A stretch of DNA of 64,000 bases from Engraulis encrasicolus (Eukaryota > Chordata > Actinopteri > Clupeiformes > Engraulidae). The DNA is taken from contig NC_085865.1 of assembly GCF_034702125.1 (NCBI RefSeq), positions 42,161,628 to 42,225,627 of the forward strand. Reading direction: 5' to 3'. Position 1 is the stretch's first letter, and each line of letters begins with the position of its first letter. The position numbers and the translations under genes are program-made. Under the pieces are notes generated by a model. That model made no database searches and had not been told where the DNA came from. It saw nothing but the letters and a program-made list of their open reading frames with translations. Shown piece after piece: positions 57,138 to 64,000 of this stretch.

Positions 57138-59188
57138 ACCATACCGTGTGACATATCTGCTCGTCTCAGCAGCACACGGAACCATCTCCATGGATACCAA
57201 TATACATACATAAAACAATGACCTCAAGCATCAGTGTGGCTCGAAGAGTTCACGAGCATCTCTCCCCTTCGCGGTGCACACGTCCCAATCAAAACAACTC
57301 GCATTCCACAGGCTATTACTAAAAATTCTTGAAGCGCACAAATGATAAGAATAGCAGGCATGCGTCCATATAAAGTCAATTAATTTATGATTGAGACATA
57401 GCGTACGAACAAAGAGGCCTACACTGTAAATCTGACAAAGTTGCCATCTTGAGGAGAGCAGGCCAACAGTAGGCTCACGTAGAATGCCGTGCGACCTTGT
57501 AGTGTTAATTACAGCCAATCAATCACACCTGTCCACCCAGTCCACTCATGGATGAGTCCAGGGACGCCTCCCCAACCCTGGGCCAGATGGCAGCTCTAGC
57601 TCTGGCCTTCACTGGCTATGCCCGTGTGGGCCTGCTCCTGGCACAGTGAGCGTGGAGGGCGTGTGTGTGTGTGTGTGTGCGTGTGTGGTGCCAACATCTG
57701 ATGGCAGTGCCCAGGAGCTGTGCCAGGGCGTTATGTCAACCTATGACGTCCATCGCGGGCACGGGCCGAGCGAGACGCCACACCTGAGTGACACGTTTGG
57801 CAGTGCCTATCCAGTACATGAGCTCCTCCAGGCTTGTTTGGCAGCCAGTGCATGAGCTGCTCTCCTGAGGGACATTTACGTAAACGTTCTCAAGCATGTT
57901 CTCAGCCTGGGCCTGAGGCCAAGGGCCTTTTCATTGGGGTTGGCCATACATTGTCCGGAGGACCTCAGATGGGATTCTACCAATGACTGCATTGTATGCG
58001 GCATACAGCCATTGGAATCTACAGTGTGTTGTGGCCTCAAGAAAAAACAGAAGTCTACAACGTCTGTGCAAAAGGATGGAACTACTGCTGTTTTAGAGCT
58101 GGTCTGCCCTGGGGATCTTGTGGTTTCCTGTTGGTCTAACACAGTTTGCTGTGTCTCCTGCTGATATGCCTTCTATGGAAATCACACAGACCAAATAACA
58201 GTTAGAAACGTGTTTTTTGCATAAAACTCAGGCTTGCTTTTACTCCATAAACAACTGAAGTAAACATCAACTTCACACAAACTCCAAACCTCTACTTTAT
58301 CTTCAAATACATGTAGGCGTTTCTCAATTTTAAAAAAGGCTAAGAAAGGACTTCCATCTAACTTTTACAGGTATCCAAGAAGGTTTGCAGCACAAGAGGG
58401 ATATAGGCAAGTAGGGAAGGATATACAGTATTTCCTCCTAACTGTGGCATCCATAAGAACATCATATTAAATCTGCTCATGTAGTTCAGATGAGGGACCA
58501 CAACCGACCCCCCCTTCTGTACACCAGTGCTCTTGACTGCTCAGTTGTCTGGTTCAGGATGCTATACAGTAGTCACTAAGCTGATGTGAAAGGCAGTGTG
58601 CGCTTTCCACTCTTTGTTTATTGCAGCGGGCCGCTACATTTCCGCGCTGCGTCGTAATTCTGCTGCGGTGTAATTGACTGAGGTCACTCGGGCGTGACAT
58701 CTCTTGTTGTGCTTTCTGCCGGGGTGGCACAACGGCCGCCAGCGCGCGCGGAGGGGACACTGAGGCCACAAGGTCATGCAGCGGGGGCACAGGAGGCACA
58801 AGGTCACTTGCCGGGTGGGATTACGACACCATCCCGACAGACAAGGGCTTGACAGCAATATAGCCGAAAACAAATCTCCCAACAAGGGCGTACGTCACAC
58901 CCATATGGCCAACAGCTTATTTTAATAAAAAGTCGACTCACATCAGTTGTACAGATGTTTAAGGTCGATTAGATATAATATTCATGTCATTGTGGGTTGA
59001 ATGTGTCCAGAAAGGTAAATGAGAGCATAGCAATAAAGTTAAAGATGAATAAAGAAAAACAACCCTGAACGATTATATTAAAATACACAATAGAGGAATT
59101 AGATTAAAAATGTGACTGTTTGAAAGAAAGATGCTGACAACAAAGATACAGCTAAAACATTTCTACATTTTGCATAGCTTGTGCTACA
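57138..59188. other. Intergenic, no gene seen; includes TRIM 3' flank
   Basis: A (GT)n run is at 57661-57686 and an AT-rich stretch at 58920-59110. The TRIM 3' UTR must lie below 59189. No exon recognised. Confidence 0.45.
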
Positions 59189-62100
59189 TTACTGAACTGT
59201 GACAGACATTTTCAAAGGCATAATTTTCAGTGGAGACACTGCACATGTGACGTTCATGAAAGGAAAAACTCTCTCAGTGAAAGTGTAATCAATAGTGTGC
59301 AGGTGTACGTCATGGACAGGATCAAAAAAGGACAGTTGTCCCAAATCCCAGTCCAGCTGCACTCGGATCCTCTGCGGCTTCTGCTTCACAGTCAGGAGAA
59401 CGGGTGCTCCCGGTGTGGACCCGACTCGGTACTGTCCGTTGTAGTACCAGATCCTCCACAGGCCCGATCCAGAGGTGATGTTGCCTCTCCTTGGTGTGGA
59501 CGCAGCCATCACCCCCAGGGCCCAGTTGCTGCTCTCCCCAACCTTCACGTCCCAGCTGTGCACTCCTGAGCAGAAGCTCTCCGAGCCCAGCACCACAGCA
59601 CTGGAGTCAAACCTGTCTGGACCGGGAGGGCCGCCCATAGAGGTGTCGGAGAACCTCACGGTGGTCAGGTCATTTGTCAGAGACAGCCGGCAGTGAGCTG
59701 TGTTGGGGTCCAAAATCACAGGAGCTGGGAAGGAAACAACAAACTTTAGTCAACTCTTGGTAGTATTAAAACCATTCCTCATTGGCGTCAATGTGACGGA
59801 TGGCAACTAGCAGTTTGGCATAGAACATTAGTAAACCTCCCTCCTGAAGCCTCATACAGTATTGTTAGCACTAAGCTATTAGTCTGGCCCTTTGGCCTTG
59901 CAGTATTGTGCTGTGCCTCAGTGGTAAAGTCTACTTTTTTGTGGTGGATATACTGTATATTTGAGCATTTTGAGGTGGGTATACTGTATATATTTGTCCT
60001 ATTGTAAATAATGGATCAATCAATTTAGGTGGATATACTGAAATCCCCCAAAAATTGAGGTGAGTATACTGCGTATACCTGCATTCTGCGTAGACTACAC
60101 CACTGCTGTGCCTCCCATGCCCGACCTGGTAGGTTGTGGGTTTGAGCCCCAAGTGGTGAACTAGCGCAGGTGACCTCAGTTACATCAACAATATGAAAAC
60201 ATGGATCATCCATCCTGCCTTGTGTCAACAGTTACGGCTGGTGGTGGAATGAGGTTATTTGCACACTTTGGGTCCCTCAGTACCAATTGAACACCATTGA
60301 ACATCAACAACCACAGTCTACCTGATTATTGTTGCAGGCAGTTAAGGCTGTTCTGAAGGAAAACGGGGGTCCAACCCAGTACTAGCAAGATGTATCTAAT
60401 GATGTCGGTGGTATATGCCTCAGTAGAGCACTACCAGGTAGCCAGACTGAATTTGGTTGCGGAATTTTATACAGTGTACTTTTGAAGTACACTATGTATA
60501 GTGCAGTGTACTTTTGAAGTATGGGTGGGTCAGGCAATAAATAGGTGATTCTTAGAAAATATGTTCTTTTTGGCCTCAGAAATTTTTGAAAATAAAATAT
60601 ACTGTATGTTTGGGGTAATATTTTTTCATATGTTTTAATTCTCCATCAGGTGTAGAAACACACTATGTAAGTGGTTGAGCTTACATTATTTAAATAATGT
60701 GTATTTTTTTACTGTTTTGTTTAACAAGTGTCATTTCCATCACACTGCAAGAAATGTGTTGTACAAGCAATACTATGAATATGATCATTGAGTTGAAGCC
60801 ATGGCTGTATAAATATCAAAACATCAAAATTTCATTATTGTGGCAATCATATTTCTTTTCTTTAACCCCAAAAATGTATGGTGTGATAGAAATGACATTG
60901 TGGTGGAAATGACATTGTGTGGTGGAAATGACCACATGGTTGGACACACAAACATGCTTAACAAAGTTGCCCTTTGTTATTTTTGAAATATTAAACATCA
61001 GTCTTAACATTGCAAAACAACACTATTGATCAACATCAGTGAGATGGTAGACAAATTGATTGTAACAATTTTATAGCCAAAAATCAGCATGAATGTCATC
61101 TCCACCACACCACTGTCATTTCCACCATAATGTGGTGGATATGACTGTGATGGAAATCACATTTTTAAGGTTTTTTTCAAAAAAATGCAAATTTGCCCGA
61201 GTGGTTGGTTTTAATTGATACTTGGTGGTGAAAATTCCTTCCATATCCAATTTGTGCTTTGAATTCACTGTACTTTCCCAAAGACAACATGCATTGAAAG
61301 GCTCACAATTTTCTTTACATTGACAATTTCGATGCTGTGGTGGCGATGACGCTGATACTGTGCGACAGCTATATTTTGGATAAAAAATGATATTGCCGGC
61401 CAACTCAAATGTATTAGAACTATAATGTATTTTTATTATTTAACTGATACTTTATTAATTTACATAATGTCTAAAGTCTGAAAGTCTGGGTGTGTGACAA
61501 GAAGAAAACAGTAGTTTTGACAATATCAAAATAGAACAGTGTTGATTTTTTTCAGAGGTGGTTTTACGCTGAAGTTAACATATAAAGTGAAATAATTCCA
61601 AAATTATGTATATTTTTAAAAATGGACCCCATGAACAGGAAAAGTACACATTCTCCAAGAATTACCCAAAATTATATGTAATTTGCATTAGACGCTCTCT
61701 TAATGCCATTGATAAATTAGATCACTGTTAGGCCTACCTAAAATATGGCCCAATGCTATGCTATGGCCAATGCTATTCATACTGTAGTAAGAGATGTAGT
61801 ATGAGTATCTACCCTACAAGTACTGTAGATGTCATATTATGAATACCCACTATAATTGGCAATGTTCTGCATCTTCTCCCAGACTTTGAACTTGAGGTTC
61901 CCCAGGTGCTGGGACACCTGTATGAGGGCTCCAGAAGGCATCTCTGGGCTCTGCAGTGTACATTGGGCCCTGGAATGAAATGAAAAAACATTATGATGAC
62001 CTAGGAACAATATAACATTGTCTTTCTTGAATCATCAAGTGCTTTTGACATGGGTTCAGGGTGACTCAATATCACCAAGTCATTACCTTTCTGCAATGGT

Positions 62101-62771
62101 CTTGTAATTCTGAAAAACAAAATAGTCAAAAGGATTCATTAATTGGTATCCTAGCCCATTAGATCTCTGAGGGTGAATGAGTCACATGCTTAAATATTAA
62201 AGGTGCACTGTAATATTTTTAGCAGCTTCTTTCCAGAATTCATGCTGCCCATTCACAAATATTTTTCACGAATACTTACCACCACCATCAAATTCATTAT
62301 GACTGGGAAAAATGCAATTTTCCTACATGAAGATGTGGATCTGCAATTATTAATTTCCAAAAATATACTATTTAGCAGCAAAACGCACTGTATTTTGGTC
62401 ATACTAGTAAACATTTGTTTATTACTTATATTAATTAATGAAAAGATCTAATTTGGCATAGGCAGCTAATGACCAGCTAGTGTCAATACTTTGGCCACAA
62501 TCCTACACAGTACACCTTTAAACAATAGGCTACCCCTCACCTCCAGAAATGAGATATCATCAGTTTCCATCTGCTCCGCAATGTCTTTTATTATCTTTGA
62601 AAGACACAAAATGTCTTCACTGATCTTCTCAATCTTGTCCTTCATTATCTTGCTCTTCTGTATCTTTTCAGTCCTCAGCACAGTTATCTTGGCAGCCTCC
62701 TCATCTCTTAGAAACTGGTGGAGCTTCTCAAACTCCTCTTTGATGATGGCCTCAGTTTGCTCCGCTTGAAA
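59189..62771 (-). CDS. TRIM-family protein, 3' part (coiled coil to PRY-SPRY), TRIM35-like
   Basis: Minus-strand exons 62771-62541 (231 nt), 62109-62087 (23 nt), 61969-61851 (119 nt) and 59724-59189, ending in TAA. Phases fit: ...ISFLE/NYKTIAER/AQCTLQSPEM...NIANY/TPVILDPNTAH. The first exon is a coiled coil (EQTEAIIKEEFEKLHQFLRD, EEAAKITVLR). The 231/23-nt exon pair is characteristic of TRIM genes with a C-terminal B30.2 domain. The last exon holds PRY (LDPNTAH, LTNDLTTVRF) and SPRY (GSESFCSGVHSWDVKVG, NWALGVMAA, LWRIWYYNGQYRVG, VQLDWDLGQLSFFDP, VFPFMNV). TRIMs are usually RING E3 ligases whose SPRY binds the target; many fish copies are immune-related (family knowledge). The RING, B-box and the usual 96-nt exon are not in 62772-64000 and would lie beyond the window, so ligase activity cannot be judged. 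Confidence 0.93.
59919..60105. mobile_element. hAT-like MITE, 187 bp, inserted into a SINE-like sequence
   Basis: Ends CAGTGGTAAAGTCTAC and GTAGACTACACCACTG. Flanked by perfect CTGTGCCT duplications (59911-59918, 60106-60113). The interior repeats GGTGG(A/G)TATACTG. The right flank continues with GGTTTGAGCCCC, a B-box-like sequence. Confidence 0.93.
60541..61671. mobile_element. 1.1-kb element with repeated GTGGTGGAAATGACA motif
   Basis: End regions GGTGATTCTTAGAAAATATG and (reverse) GGTAATTCTTGGAGAATGTG are inverted relatives, both followed by TTCTTTT/TACTTTT. Between them GTGGTGGAAATGACA-like motifs occur at least eight times in both orientations (about 60729, 60887-60935, 61096-61160, 61336). 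No long coding frame. Boundaries are approximate. It sits in the TRIM intron before the SPRY exon. Confidence 0.65.
62201..62517. mobile_element. TTAA-flanked MITE, 317 bp, TRIM intron
   Basis: Begins AGGTGCACTGTA, ends ACACAGTACACCT, with TTAA on both sides. Reverse-oriented relative of 16183-16525. It ends 23 bases before the donor of the coiled-coil exon. Confidence 0.85.
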
Positions 62772-64000
62772 CTGCAATAAACATACCACATCTTAAAAGT
62801 GCTCCCTTGTCAATATTACAGCTGTATCACCGTGTGTTTTGATTCAATGTGCAAAGTAATATTGCTGTGCTTGAATGCAAAACACAAACCAAGTGCATTG
62901 ATATAGACCTAAAAAAAATAAATAAAAAAAGTTCAAAGAGCTAAGGTCTGTTGGTTGGTCATAAGCATTATGAAAGCTGATAGGCTGTGACTAGCCAACT
63001 ATACTCTGCTCTTAAAAATCTCCTTATTTATTATTTCAATGTGGGAGGACCGACCTTGAAACACCTCAGTGTTTCATTTTTAAACAAAACTTGTTATTCA
63101 AGGCCACTGTAACTTATCACCATCAGCATCTCTAACTTTATGCAAGGTAGGCCTAAAGCAAGGAAAGTTTATCACATTGACACATTGGCACATAAGAGGC
63201 AAAAGGGCACACCATGTAGCAGACATCAGTGGGGCACACAGTAAAAATGCTGTGTTAATTCATCACTTAGGCTACAGTAGTGTTTCTCAACAGGGGTGGT
63301 ACAGCCCTCCAGGGGAGCTCTAGGGGGGCGTTGAGAAGGATACAGCTGAGAGGGGGCGGTGCTTAATTTCCCTTGGGAGGCTTTATAGCTCGTTCAAAAA
63401 GTCGAGAATCCCAAGAAAGCCGACCTAAAACCTCGGGAAAGTGGGAGTGAACATTTGGTGACGCAATGTCAGATCGATAATTATCGAGGTTGATCTCAGG
63501 CGGAAGTATAGAACAACGAGTTCCCGAGCTTATGTTTTGTGTGACGACACACGCATCATCAACATGGTGCCCATTCATCCAACTGGCATGTAAACAGTAT
63601 CATAAATGCTTAAATATCATCTTGTAATCACTATCAATAACACCAGTTGCTGTCATTCAATTGCAGATGCACAGCAATGCTGGTCTGTTTAATTTAGCTT
63701 ATTTCAGCTAAAATGATATGTCGTGGGTGTGGATGTGAAAAAAAGAAAAGAGAACCAAAACAAAACACACATGATTCCCGATTGTTCCGGGATCAGTGGC
63801 GTTCATGCGCCAAAGTCCAGCACTCGGTTGTCACATGAGCAGTGTCGTCAGCTGTCTCGAGAGGTCCCGAGATCGCACAGCAAATTCTGCAGTGCTCATT
63901 TAACACTCAGAGAGTTGATTTGACATAATTTGGACTTATATGAACTCTCTAAGTGTTGAATTAACACCGCAACATTTAGGCCTACTGTGCGTGAAGGCAC
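62772..64000 (-). other. TRIM upstream intron; no further exon seen
   Basis: No RING, B-box or 96-nt exon is visible. A partial hAT-like copy (GTGTTTCTCAACAGGGGTGG) is at 63283-63360, and a hairpin MITE is at 63879-63973. Confidence 0.55.
63879..63973. mobile_element. Hairpin MITE, about 95 bp
   Basis: TTTAACACTCAGAGAGTT pairs with AACTCTCTAAGTGTTGAATT in reverse, and AAATTCTGCAGTG with the CGCAACATTT end less well. Compact foldback with about 25 bases in the loop. Confidence 0.65.

Overview
This is a vertebrate nuclear window, almost certainly from a ray-finned (teleost-like) fish. All genes have introns with GT/AG borders. The introns are full of (CA)n, (CT)n and (GT)n microsatellites, tRNA-derived SINEs and many short non-autonomous DNA transposons. 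The homeobox gene encodes a fish-type Nanog, beginning MADWKVPVSYNFNPSYHAYA. The species cannot be named from sequence alone.

Layout: (1) 461-13233, plus strand: the last five coding exons of tm9sf1, a nine-pass endomembrane protein; upstream exons lie outside the window. (2) 17345-19338, minus: a complete four-exon nanog, 417 aa. (3) 23376-48102, plus: a complete 30-exon ipo4 (importin-4), 1087 aa; every intron phase was checked by hand and keeps the frame open. (4) 49119-54849, minus, convergent with ipo4: three exons of a gene I do not recognise, with a Q-rich N-terminal part and an uncertain start. (5) 59189-62771, minus: the 3' half of a TRIM gene (coiled coil, 23-nt exon, linker exon, PRY-SPRY); its RING/B-box exons would lie beyond 64000.

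From memory, TM9SF1 and IPO4 are adjacent and co-oriented on human chromosome 14q, while human NANOG is on chromosome 12. Here nanog sits between them on the opposite strand. There is no operon-like cooperation: these are independent genes for membrane-protein sorting, pluripotency and zygotic activation, nuclear import, and a probable ubiquitin ligase.

The most notable non-genic structure is the density of datable transposon insertions. I could define hAT-like elements with 7/8 or 8/8 target-site duplications (one nested, one inside a minisatellite, one splitting a SINE), TTAA-flanked elements including a 2.8-kb one with long terminal inverted repeats, and a 776-bp foldback element whose arms are built from a repeated short motif. 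A strong inverted-repeat element also lies in the probable nanog 3' UTR. Another unusual feature is a ladder of four decayed copies of the start of the last tm9sf1 exon, just upstream of the real exon. No viral genes, CRISPR arrays, rRNA or true tRNA genes were seen.
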